DNA of 64,000 nucleotides from Thermogemmatispora sp042408735 (GTDB lineage Bacteria > Chloroflexota > Ktedonobacteria > Ktedonobacterales > Ktedonobacteraceae): the NCBI RefSeq assembly GCF_042408735.1, contig NZ_JBHOQV010000094.1, forward strand, positions 103,180 through 167,179. Reading direction: 5' to 3'. The notes under the pieces were generated by a model, which ran no database searches, was not told the origin of the DNA, and saw nothing but the letters and a program-made list of their open reading frames with translations. Made by a program: the position numbers and the translations under genes. Shown one piece after another: positions 31,388 to 38,986 of this stretch. Within the stretch, counting starts at the first letter, position 1. Every line of letters begins with the position of its first letter.

Positions 31388-32977
31388 TCAGGCTGCCCCT
31401 TCCGTTCTACCTGCTTCCTCTGCATGCTCGCTCACTCCCTCCGGTGGCGCGACCAGCGGCAGAGCAAACCAGAAAGTCGAGCCTGCCCCTTCTCGGCTCT
31501 CGACACCCACCTCACCACCCTGCTGTTGGATGAGCCGCCGACTGATATAGAGGCCCAGGCCAAGACTGGCCCCGGCGTTCTGGTAGGGTCGAATACCGGG
31601 CACCTGATAGAAGCGCTCCCAGATATGCTCACGAGCCTCTTCAGGCAGTCCTGGGCCGGCGTCGCGTACCCAACAACGCACAACGGGATCGTTACGTTCC
31701 ACCCCCACCTCAATCGGTTCCTCGGGAGGCGAGTACTTTAGTGCATTAGTGAGATAATTATGGACAACCTGCTCAATGCGATCTCGATCGATATAGACAA
31801 ACAGAGGCTCCTTCTCAGGTAGATTGAGCTGGATAGTGCGCTGAGGAAAAGCCAGTTGCAGATCCTGCACCGTCTCGCGCACAATCTCCACCAGATTCCA
31901 GTGAGCCTGGCGTAACTCTAGAGTCTCGTCATGATTGCGAGCCATCTCCAAAAGATCGTTAATCAAACGGTTCTGACGACGCAAATGCTGCTCGCCACGC
32001 TCTAAAAGCCCCTGCGCCTGCTCGAAGAGCTGCTGGCGCGTCTCCTCATCCAGCTCCGTCGGGCTTGCCAGACGGCGCAGCAAGCGACGGGCGAGCTGGA
32101 GATTACCAAGCAGAGCCGTCAGCGGCGTCTTTAATTCATGGGTGGCCAGGCTGATGAACGCATCGCGTTGACGCTCAAGTGCTGTTTGCTTGCTAATATC
32201 GAGCATAGTGCCGATGTAGCCAGCGAACTGAAGGCGCGCATCGCTGTAAGGGGTAGTACGAACCAGCATATCGTGATACTCACCATCGGCGCCCAGCAGG
32301 CGAAAGTGAGCCTCAAAGGGCTGCTGCTCTGTGAAGGCCATACGCCAGTGTTCCAGCACCCGCCGGCGATCAGATGGATGGATCACGGTGGTCCACTGCC
32401 AGCCCTGAGACTTCTCCAGTGAAAGCCCGGTAAAGCGCTGCCAGGTCGTATTGAAATAAACAGCGGCTCCTGTCGTATCAGTCTGCCAAATAATAATAGG
32501 GGCATGCTCGGCCAGACTGCGGAAGCGTTCCTCATTGGCCTTTAGCGCCGCCTCGGCCTGTTTACGCTCAGTAATATCGCGCGAAATAGCAAGCAAGTAA
32601 GCAATGCGGCCCTCATGATCGAAGAAAGGAGTGATGGTCACCTGCCACCAACGAGGAGACCCTTTCATCGTTGGGCAAAAGCCTTCAAAATGTCCCACCC
32701 GTCCAGAGCGGGCCTCAGCCAGGGCCTGCTCTGCCAGAAGGCGGCCCTCGCCTGACCAGAAAGTCACCCACTCGCTATTGAGGCAACTGGCAACATCCTC
32801 GATCTCCAAAGCCCGCAGACCGCCGCGATTAAGCCAGAGCAAGTGCCCCTCATGATCAAGCAGCTTAATGCAATCGGGACTATTGTCAATGATCTCGCGA
32901 GTATGGCTTTCCTGCAGTAGTTGCTCGATAGAAGGTCCTCTAGCAGAAGGCCCCTGCTCTGGAAATGTTCCTGCCAT
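31388..32977 (-). CDS. PAS-domain sensor histidine kinase
   Basis: This soluble kinase of 529 residues has two PAS domains and a catalytic core. PAS1 (about 25-138) starts REIIDNSPDCIKLLDHEGHL and ends AISRDITERKQAE. PAS2 (about 150-265) has LAEHAPIIIWQTDTTGAAVY and ends GYIGTMLDISKQ. The dimerisation helix carries H280 in FISLATHELKTPLTALLGNL. The ATPase has NYLTNALKYSPPEEP, VRDAGPGLPEEAREHIWERF and GASLGLGLYISRRLI. No membrane helix is seen, so it senses a cytoplasmic signal. No response regulator is adjacent on this strand. GAGGAG lies eight bases before the ATG. It ends the minus-strand run that starts with asp23. Confidence 0.9.
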   Translation of the reverse strand: MAGTFPEQGPSARGPSIEQLLQESHTREIIDNSPDCIKLLDHEGHLLWLNRGGLRALEIEDVASCLNSEWVTFWSGEGRLLAEQALAEARSGRVGHFEGFCPTMKGSPRWWQVTITPFFDHEGRIAYLLAISRDITERKQAEAALKANEERFRSLAEHAPIIIWQTDTTGAAVYFNTTWQRFTGLSLEKSQGWQWTTVIHPSDRRRVLEHWRMAFTEQQPFEAHFRLLGADGEYHDMLVRTTPYSDARLQFAGYIGTMLDISKQTALERQRDAFISLATHELKTPLTALLGNLQLARRLLRRLASPTELDEETRQQLFEQAQGLLERGEQHLRRQNRLINDLLEMARNHDETLELRQAHWNLVEIVRETVQDLQLAFPQRTIQLNLPEKEPLFVYIDRDRIEQVVHNYLTNALKYSPPEEPIEVGVERNDPVVRCWVRDAGPGLPEEAREHIWERFYQVPGIRPYQNAGASLGLGLYISRRLIQQQGGEVGVESREGAGSTFWFALPLVAPPEGVSEHAEEAGRTEGAA

Positions 32978-33098
32978 TGCGGCTACTCCTCTTTTCCTGA
33001 TCGAATGAAATCCGAGTCACAACGCTCTTAATTATGCCACTATTTTCGCTCTTTGGGGATTCTCTTCTGCGGCTTACTTCTGCTCAATATCTCACCGC

Positions 33099-34043
33099 TC
33101 ACTCACTGGCCTCATCCGCGTCAGATGGAGACGGGGGCGGAGTCTCCGCTGTTGAGGGCGAAGAAGGCCCGCCCACACGAGGGCCTGTAACCTCGGCGGA
33201 GCTGGGAGCGGACCCGGCTGGCCCGCCCATAATAATCTGGCGCAAAAAGACCGTATTAGGGATTGAAAGCAAGCGCGTCTGGCCTCTTTCGTCGGTGATC
33301 TCCACTGTCGTGTACATGCCCGACGTGGCCTGGAAGCGTCCCTCATACTCGCCAAAGCGCAACTCCTGGGCGGGCGAGAAATGGCGACGGATATAATAGC
33401 CCGCAATAATGTTGCGCGCCGCCTCCTGTGAACCGAAGCCGAAGCTTAAAGCGATGGCCAGCCCCAAAGCCGCCAGCAAGATCGTAAAGCTCGTCGTGAG
33501 GACCGTCGTATCAATGCCCAGCAGTGAAATAGCGATGATCACCAGAAAGGCCAGCAGAACGTACTCCACCAGCGCAGCCAACAGGCGGCTGTAGGCAATA
33601 TTGACACTGCGTGCCAGGGCCGCCACAGTCGCAGCCAGAAAGCGTGCCCCTAGGCCACCAAGCAAGACCAGCAAGGCAGCGCTGATGGCTCGCGGCAAAA
33701 AGTGCAGAATAGCATCTAAAAAGTCAACTAAGCTTATAAACTCAAGTAAGCGAGCGGCAGATGTAAAGAAACTCAGCAGCAAGAAGAAGAAAACCGCGTT
33801 TGCCAGGAAACGTGGCACCGAAGGAGAAAGACCTAGTCGGCGTAAAAAAGCCGCAAAGCCAAGGCGCTCACCGAGCTGCTGCACCCCCAAATGATCCAGG
33901 AAGAAGCGCAGTCCCCAGCGCACCAGCAGACTAATCACATAGCCGATGGCCAGCAGCAACAAGCTATTGATCAAGCGAGGGACAAACGAAGCGATCTCCA
34001 GCAGCGTCTTGCTCAAGCTATCAATAACTGGTTGGATACTCAT
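33099..34043 (-). CDS. MscS-family mechanosensitive channel-like protein with TM-helix repeats
   Basis: This 314-residue membrane protein starts with two conserved-TM-helix repeats (SFVPRLINSLLLLAIGYVIS; ILHFLPRAISAALLVLLGGL). An MscS-like pore helix and beta domain follow: AALGLAIALSFGFGSQEAAR, IIAGYYIRRHFSPAQELRFG and RLLSIPNTVFLRQII. The GSQEAARNIIAG run corresponds to the MscS hinge and beta entry. The C-terminus is a Pro/Ser-rich tail instead of the usual alpha/beta vestibule, so it is a shortened member. ATG 34043 has GAGGAAGG upstream; a longer frame to 34094 is unconserved. It lies between the zinc-finger anti-sigma gene and the PAS kinase. Confidence 0.85.
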   Translation of the reverse strand: MSIQPVIDSLSKTLLEIASFVPRLINSLLLLAIGYVISLLVRWGLRFFLDHLGVQQLGERLGFAAFLRRLGLSPSVPRFLANAVFFFLLLSFFTSAARLLEFISLVDFLDAILHFLPRAISAALLVLLGGLGARFLAATVAALARSVNIAYSRLLAALVEYVLLAFLVIIAISLLGIDTTVLTTSFTILLAALGLAIALSFGFGSQEAARNIIAGYYIRRHFSPAQELRFGEYEGRFQATSGMYTTVEITDERGQTRLLSIPNTVFLRQIIMGGPAGSAPSSAEVTGPRVGGPSSPSTAETPPPSPSDADEASE

Positions 34044-34321
34044 GGCCTTCCTCATCTTCCTTAGCAGACTGCAGCAACCACCGTGCTCACTCACAGTGAT
34101 ACTTTATGCTGAGTTGGCACCCATCCACCCGTCGGGCTCCCCATCGAGCATTTGCCCGCTCTGTTCTGCCCGCCATGCCTCGCCCCAGCGCCGGACGGGC
34201 TGCCAGAGCAACCAACTGACCCGATCAGGACAGAGTGGGGGAACCGCACTCACATGGCGGACGAACAGAGGACAAGGCAGCCTGAGAAGCAAAGCAGTCC
34301 GAAAAAGGCTGGGTAACCACC

Positions 34322-34705
34322 TCAGGAAGGCCTGGCGTCAACCTGCACAGCGGCGCCCTCCTCGTTAGTCTCCCAGTTCGGAACCAGAAGAGTGCCCAGC
34401 ATCTGGAGCAACTCTCTCAGCCAGGTTGTCAAAGCTAAGGCTGAGAGGTCGAGCAACTCCAGGCTACAGCGCTCTTGATGAAGACGGGTCAGGATACGGC
34501 GCTCCAGATCGCCTGACACCGAAGGGACCGCGCCTTCGCGCTGCCGCAGGGCCTGAAAAAAAACATGGACCTGGCGCGCAATCTCGAATTCACGGCGGCA
34601 GTCTGGACAGGCCGCAAGCGCAGCCCGAGCCTCAGCGTGCTGGGCTGGGGATAAACTGCCGTCAACCAACTCTGGAAGAAGGGATCGCAGTTCGTCACAA
34701 TTCAT
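34322..34705 (-). CDS. Zinc-finger (zf-HC2) anti-sigma factor
   Basis: This 127-residue partner of the ECF sigma gene overlaps it by four bases (ATGA). The N-terminus MNCDELRSLLPELVDGSLSP and ALAACPDCRREFEIARQVHV form a ZAS-like domain with Cys 3, 33 and 36. The His of the usual HxxxCxxC motif is replaced (Ala-Leu-Ala-Ala-Cys); a His near residue 23 might substitute. A hydrophobic region near 83-108 (LLDLSALALTTWLRELLQML) is too broken for a clear membrane helix, so the protein may be soluble or peripheral. Inhibition of the adjacent sigma factor is inferred from order and domain. Confidence 0.83.
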   Translation of the reverse strand: MNCDELRSLLPELVDGSLSPAQHAEARAALAACPDCRREFEIARQVHVFFQALRQREGAVPSVSGDLERRILTRLHQERCSLELLDLSALALTTWLRELLQMLGTLLVPNWETNEEGAAVQVDARPS

Positions 34706-35391
34706 GACTGCTCCTCTGCTGTCCTCCGCTGCCGCAGAACCTGCTGAGCCTGCTGAGGTGAACGCTGGCGCTCTGCACGCTCTGACCGAGAGCGGGGGCG
34801 TACAACCCGCGCATAATGGCCACAGAGCTTGAGAAAGAGACGCTGGAAAGCCAACCGAGCCCGATGCAGACGCATCTTGATGGCTCCCAGGCTCAAGTCA
34901 AGTGCGCGCGCCATATCATCATAGCTCAGCTCTTCCAGCTCTCGCATCACAAGAATCTGAGCCTGATCTCGCTCTAAAGTACAGAGAACTGTATTAATAC
35001 AATCTCTCAGCTCATTACGCAGTAGTTGTTCCTCTGGGTGGGCCAGAGCGACTGCTGCCGTCGAAGAAGGCTGAGACTGCTCTGGCACCTGCTCAATAGA
35101 GGAAGCCCACGCATGGCGCCGACGCCGCTCCAGCGAGTCCAGAGCGGCATTGGTAGCCATACGATACAGCCAGGTTGAAAACTGGGCGGGTTGCTTAAGC
35201 TGGGGCAGCGAGTAGTAGGCCTTAAGCAAGACATCCTGAGTGATATCCTCAGCTTCCTCCCGGTTGGCGACGATCCGATAGACCAAGGTATAGATGCGCT
35301 GGGTATAGCGCCGGACCAGCTCCTCAAAGCTGCGCGTAACCGCGGGCAGCTCACGCTGGCAGCGCATCACCAGAACAGCATCACTAAGCAT
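34702..35391 (-). CDS. ECF RNA polymerase sigma factor
   Basis: This 229-residue group-4 sigma factor has region 2 (FEELVRRYTQRIYTLVYRIV, then EEAEDITQDVLLKAYYSLPQ and FSTWLYRMATNAALDSLERR). Region 4 (LRDCINTVLCTLERDQAQIL, then LEELSYDDMARALDLSLGAI and KMRLHRARLAFQRLF) follows a linker rich in Ser/Gln. A basic, Gln/Arg-rich tail of about 40 residues follows region 4, which is longer than usual. ATG 35391 is chosen by homology; the frame is open to 35472. It is translationally coupled to the zf-HC2 gene. It probably governs an envelope-stress response given the asp23-amaP genes upstream. Confidence 0.9.
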   Translation of the reverse strand: MLSDAVLVMRCQRELPAVTRSFEELVRRYTQRIYTLVYRIVANREEAEDITQDVLLKAYYSLPQLKQPAQFSTWLYRMATNAALDSLERRRRHAWASSIEQVPEQSQPSSTAAVALAHPEEQLLRNELRDCINTVLCTLERDQAQILVMRELEELSYDDMARALDLSLGAIKMRLHRARLAFQRLFLKLCGHYARVVRPRSRSERAERQRSPQQAQQVLRQRRTAEEQS

Positions 35392-35699
35392 GCTCTCGTC
35401 CAAGGACGTATTCCACCTGCGAAAGAGCAGGCATGACCGCCCACGCAAGAAGGAACTGTCTGCCCTACCCATCAGCTAACCCGCAGTGGCCTTTCCCAGG
35501 GCTGGATCACAAGGCTACGGCGGTCTGTCCAACTTTGCTCTCCTGCCTGGCTCTCTTGAGGCAGGCTCGGCAGCTACACCAGACAGGAGAAGGCTCTGAG
35601 CGACCATAGAAACTAGAGGCAGCACAGTCCCTGGCGGTCATGCCAGGGCAGAGTCAGGAACGGGGCGAGAGAGCGAGCGAATGAGCGACTTCACTCGCC
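35392..35699. terminator. Intergenic region with two hairpins downstream of the DUF2273 gene
   Basis: Two 7-bp stems occur: CCTGCCT/AGGCAGG (35542-35548, 35559-35565) and CCCTGGC/GCCAGGG (35629-35635, 35642-35648). They could end or attenuate the asp23 transcript before the sigma gene. No T-run and no gene was found. Confidence 0.45.
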
Positions 35700-35894
35700 T
35701 CAGACCAAATCGCGCCGGCGTCCCTGCAAATCCTCCCAAAGGGTCACCACATTAATACGGCCCTCGGCGATCCCGCCGATCAGCCAACCGAGAAAGGCCA
35801 ATACAGCAACCAGGAGCGCGGCCCCAAAGCCAAAGGCTACCCAGACTACCCCAAGGGCAAAGCCTAGCACCAGGCCCAAGGTACGAGCGGTCAT
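35700..35894 (-). CDS. DUF2273 small membrane protein
   Basis: This 64-residue protein has two close transmembrane helices (LGLVLGFALGVVWVAFGFGA and LLVAVLAFLGWLIGGIAEGR) and a short basic tail, as in DUF2273 proteins. In Staphylococcus and other Firmicutes such proteins are encoded next to asp23 and amaP, and they probably help anchor Asp23-type proteins at the membrane. ATG 35894 has AAAGGAGG ten bases upstream; the earlier in-frame ATG at 35915 overlaps that site. It is fourth in the asp23 unit. Confidence 0.85.
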   Translation of the reverse strand: MTARTLGLVLGFALGVVWVAFGFGAALLVAVLAFLGWLIGGIAEGRINVVTLWEDLQGRRRDLV

Positions 35895-36013
35895 CTTCTC
35901 ACTTCCTCCTTTCATCTCAGTGCATTGCGCAATGCCACGCTCACCTGCGACTGTGACCAGCTACGGCAGCGCAGCCAGCCAACCTGGTCGAGCGGAGCAT
36001 TGCTCTTCCTTCC

Positions 36014-36589
36014 CTAGCGGACTCGCCTACCGCGTCCTGGAGAGGCAACCTGCGTTGCAATCTCTACCCGCGCCACTGGCAGGCCAAGATGGTGCTGAAG
36101 AGTCTGCTGTAGCTTCTCCTGAAGCGTTTTGCCCACCTCCGGGGCCGCCGCATCTGGAGAAATCGCCGCTTGAACGCGCACACGCAGGCCCTGTTGCTCC
36201 TGGCGCACGGCGCCGCGTGTCTCCACAATGCCCGGCACCGTCCCAGCAACATAACGCACTAGCTCATTGACGCTACTACGCGTTACAGCGACCATACCGC
36301 GGCTATCGTGTTGGATAACGAACTGGGCTGGTGGACGCTTGCCCGGCAGCAGCTCCACGATGAGCAGGATCAGACCGACCAGCGCCAGACCTATCCCCAC
36401 AAAAGTCGCGGTAGTAGCATCGGCCTGGTTAAGATGGCTCAAAAACTCCCACTGCCGTTGCAAGAAACCGCCAGGACTGACCTGGGCTGCGGTGACCAGC
36501 CCCGCCTCTAACAGAATGAGCACAACTCCCGCGACCAGGGCCGCCAGGCTTAAGAGCAGGATCAACAGACGATTGAATATATTTCTCAT
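36014..36589 (-). CDS. amaP: AmaP-like alkaline-shock membrane anchor protein
   Basis: This 191-residue protein begins with two transmembrane helices (LLILLLSLAALVAGVVLILL and FVGIGLALVGLILLIVELLP) joined by a short loop. A cytoplasmic Asp23-like beta domain follows: GMVAVTRSSVNELVRYVAGT, VPGIVETRGAVRQEQQGLRV and LQEKLQQTLQHHLGLPVARV. The order and size fit AmaP, which tethers Asp23 to the membrane. It sits between the second Asp23-like gene and DUF2273 on the same strand. The AmaP name is by analogy to the staphylococcal protein, not a tested activity. Confidence 0.82.
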   Translation of the reverse strand: MRNIFNRLLILLLSLAALVAGVVLILLEAGLVTAAQVSPGGFLQRQWEFLSHLNQADATTATFVGIGLALVGLILLIVELLPGKRPPAQFVIQHDSRGMVAVTRSSVNELVRYVAGTVPGIVETRGAVRQEQQGLRVRVQAAISPDAAAPEVGKTLQEKLQQTLQHHLGLPVARVEIATQVASPGRGRRVR

Positions 36590-36685
36590 AGCACTTCCTC
36601 AGAAAAGCAGAGAGAAACGGCGTTCCCACTCACTAGCTTGCGAGACATCAAGAGGGAGTGGGAGCGCACGTTACAAAGACAGCCC

Positions 36686-37162
36686 CTAACGCACATCATC
36701 GAAGAAGACATGAATCATGCGTGCAGGCTGTTGCCCAGCTTGTGCAAGCGCACGCTGGACCGCAGTGCGGATCTGCTCGCTCAACTCCAGAAGAGAGAGC
36801 GCATTGCTCGCGCTGCTACTGCTAGCGCTAGACGGAGGTGGACGCCTCTGAGGCCGAGAGCCAACGCTACCACCGGTGCCGACAGAGCCACCGCTACGAG
36901 TGGAATAGCCATCGCGCTGCACTGGCGAACTGCGTAGAGCCTGCTCGGCCAACACCACCCGGACATCAACCTCCAGCGAGTCTGGCGTGGGGCGTTTCAA
37001 AACGACCCCACGCACAAACTCGCCAGGACCATAGGTACCTTCACGGGCGAAGCGACCCGCGCTTAGCTCCAGCACCGCTGGAAGTTGACAAACTGCCTCT
37101 GCCACCGCCCGCGCCAACGAGAGATCGTCAAGGCTCCTCGGGGCCGCTTGCTGCTCAGTCAT
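36686..37162 (-). CDS. Divergent Asp23-like protein
   Basis: This 158-residue soluble protein has an N-terminal half with LARAVAEAVCQLPAVLELSA, GEFVRGVVLKRPTPDSLEVD and VRVVLAEQAL. A low-complexity Gly/Ser/Pro/Arg insert (about 88-118) follows, then LELSEQIRTAVQRALAQAGQ. Apart from the insert, this has the strand-helix order of Asp23/Gls24 proteins. It lies 20 bp after the canonical Asp23 gene. ATG 37162 has AGAGAGG 12 bases upstream; ATG 37174 would touch that site. The family call is moderate because the conserved motifs are weak. Confidence 0.62.
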   Translation of the reverse strand: MTEQQAAPRSLDDLSLARAVAEAVCQLPAVLELSAGRFAREGTYGPGEFVRGVVLKRPTPDSLEVDVRVVLAEQALRSSPVQRDGYSTRSGGSVGTGGSVGSRPQRRPPPSSASSSSASNALSLLELSEQIRTAVQRALAQAGQQPARMIHVFFDDVR

Positions 37163-37182
37163 ACCCCTGGCCATCCTCTCTG

Positions 37183-37674
37183 CTATTGCACGCGTGGCTG
37201 ATTCTGACGCGCCTGCTCTTCAGGGAAGTAGAGGTCAGTCACCGCGATATTGACCTCTTTGACCGTGAGACCTGTCATAGCCCCGACGCGATTGATGATA
37301 TTCTGACGCACTGCTGCCGCGACCTGGGGAATGCTCACGCCGTAGTCGACCACCATATTCAGATCGATGGCCGCCTCCTGCTGACCAACCTCAACGTTGA
37401 CGCCAAGCGAGCGTGTATCTCCACCAGTAACGCGGCTGGCCAGACCAGCAATGGCTGCCCCTGCCCCGGTAGGAACCAGATCATGTACCCCTTCAATCTC
37501 ACGGGCGGCAATGCCGGCAATCTTGGCCACGACATTATCGGCGATCGAGGTCTTCCCTTGTGGGGTCACTGCCTCCAGCCCACGCCCCGTCGTCGCGGGG
37601 GCAACTCCGCGAATCGGGCCATGCTGGGTGGCCGTAGCTGTTGCGGTCGTCTGTTCATCAGGACGATCTGCCAT
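37183..37674 (-). CDS. Asp23/Gls24-family envelope stress protein
   Basis: This 163-residue protein has a polar Thr/Ala-rich N-terminus (about 35 residues) followed by an Asp23 domain: GKTSIADNVVAKIAGIAARE, IEGVHDLVPTGAGAAIAGLA, VNVEVGQQEAAIDLNMVVDY and GVSIPQVAAAVRQNIINRVG, ending with GLTVKEVNIAVTDLYF. These are the hallmark runs of the family. Asp23 is abundant, membrane-associated through AmaP, and linked to cell-envelope stress. ATG 37674 has AAAGGAGG eight bases upstream. It is the first gene of the unit. Confidence 0.92.
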   Translation of the reverse strand: MADRPDEQTTATATATQHGPIRGVAPATTGRGLEAVTPQGKTSIADNVVAKIAGIAAREIEGVHDLVPTGAGAAIAGLASRVTGGDTRSLGVNVEVGQQEAAIDLNMVVDYGVSIPQVAAAVRQNIINRVGAMTGLTVKEVNIAVTDLYFPEEQARQNQPRVQ

Positions 37675-38281
37675 TTTAACAACCTCCTTTGATCGTAGCA
37701 AAGAGTAGCTATCGGTATTGCTTCTTTTCTTGCGTTGCCTCTGTCGTATGCTTCGGGCCGCTCAGGCCCTAGACAAAAGGAAGATGGCTACCGAAAAGAG
37801 CCTATCAGGCTGCTCTCATCTTTATGATAGAGAGGATGCGAATGTCCACCACCGAAAGAGAGAGACGGCAGAACTTTCAAAAAGTCACGCCTCACTTTTC
37901 GTTAGTGGCGACCAGCGGGCGCCATCTTTCCCCTACAAGAAGGACTCCACAAACAAACACGGCCTGTCCCGGTCCGGCGTTTCTGCCTGGAGCAAAACAG
38001 CGAGCAACTAACAAGAAGCCGGGTGCCGTTGAGCTTAACAAAGTTCACACAATTTTCCAATCGGATTCTCATAAAGAGCTGTTATGCTGGAAAGGGCGGA
38101 CTCTGAGAAGCGACCAGGGAGTCAAGCGCCTTCTCCTCTCTGGCTGTTGGAACCCAGTTAGTAGCATGCAGAAGGCCTCTCAGAGGACAGGGCGGAGAGC
38201 AAGGAAAGAAAGCACAACCGTCCGAGGTAGTCAACCGCTGCCTGCCGTACCGGCAAATGTGAGCATTCGGGGGAGGAAGGC
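37675..38281. other. Divergent intergenic region between asp23 and a response regulator
   Basis: This 607-bp region has no credible gene. A small stem AGCCT/AGGCT (37799-37811) is present. No strong sigma-70 promoter was found in either direction, which would fit control of asp23 by an alternative sigma factor, but that is inference. Confidence 0.4.
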
Positions 38282-38971
38282 ATGCATATTCTTGTCGTTG
38301 AGGATGAGAAGCGTCTAGCCTATCTCTTGCGCCGTGTGCTGCAAGAGGAGCGGCACACTGTAGATCTCGCTCACGATGGCCAGAGCGGCCTTGATCTGGC
38401 GCTCTCGGACACCTATGACATTGTGATTCTTGATCTGATGTTGCCTGGCATCGATGGATTAGAGATTTGTCGGCAGATGCGCGCCGAGCACATTACCACA
38501 CCCGTTCTCATGCTGACGGCGCGCGGTGCTATCGAAGACCGCGTCACTGGCCTGAACGTGGGGGCGGATGATTATCTAACCAAGCCCTTTGCTATGGCTG
38601 AGCTGCTAGCGCGCATCAATGCCTTGCTACGGAGACGCGACCGCCGCTTTGATGATAACCTCCAGTTGACTGTTGGCGACCTGACCCTTGATCTGGTGCG
38701 TCACGAGGCGCGCCGCGCAGGACGAGTCATTGAACTGACAGCGAAAGAGTTCGCGCTGCTAGAGTATCTCATGCGCCATCCTGGCCAAGTCCTCAGCCGC
38801 ACGCAGATTATCAATGCTGTCTGGCGCTATGACATCGATGCCCTCTCCAATGTCGTCGATATCTACATTCACTACTTGCGTGACAAGATCGATCAAGGTT
38901 TCGCTTATCCATTGATAAAAACTGTACGTGGCGTGGGCTATAAAATTGAAGGGCGGGAGAACGGCAAGTAA
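38282..38971 (+). CDS. OmpR-family response regulator
   Basis: This 229-residue protein has a receiver domain (VVEDE at 5-9, phospho-acceptor D51 in IVILDLMLPGIDGLEICRQM, lysine in DDYLTKPFAMAELLARI). A winged-helix DNA-binding domain follows, with IELTAKEFALLEYLMRHPGQ, VLSRTQIINAVWRYDIDALS and TVRGVGYKIEGRENGK. GGGGGAGGAAGGC precedes the ATG. The partner kinase begins 15 bp downstream, so this is a clear two-component operon. It is divergent from the asp23 unit. Confidence 0.95.
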   Translation: MHILVVEDEKRLAYLLRRVLQEERHTVDLAHDGQSGLDLALSDTYDIVILDLMLPGIDGLEICRQMRAEHITTPVLMLTARGAIEDRVTGLNVGADDYLTKPFAMAELLARINALLRRRDRRFDDNLQLTVGDLTLDLVRHEARRAGRVIELTAKEFALLEYLMRHPGQVLSRTQIINAVWRYDIDALSNVVDIYIHYLRDKIDQGFAYPLIKTVRGVGYKIEGRENGK

Positions 38972-38986
38972 ACCGGGGATAGTACT

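Noticed and set aside
37824..38318. 164-codon plus-strand frame ahead of the response regulator
   Set aside because: It overlaps the regulator start in another frame and shows no conserved motif.
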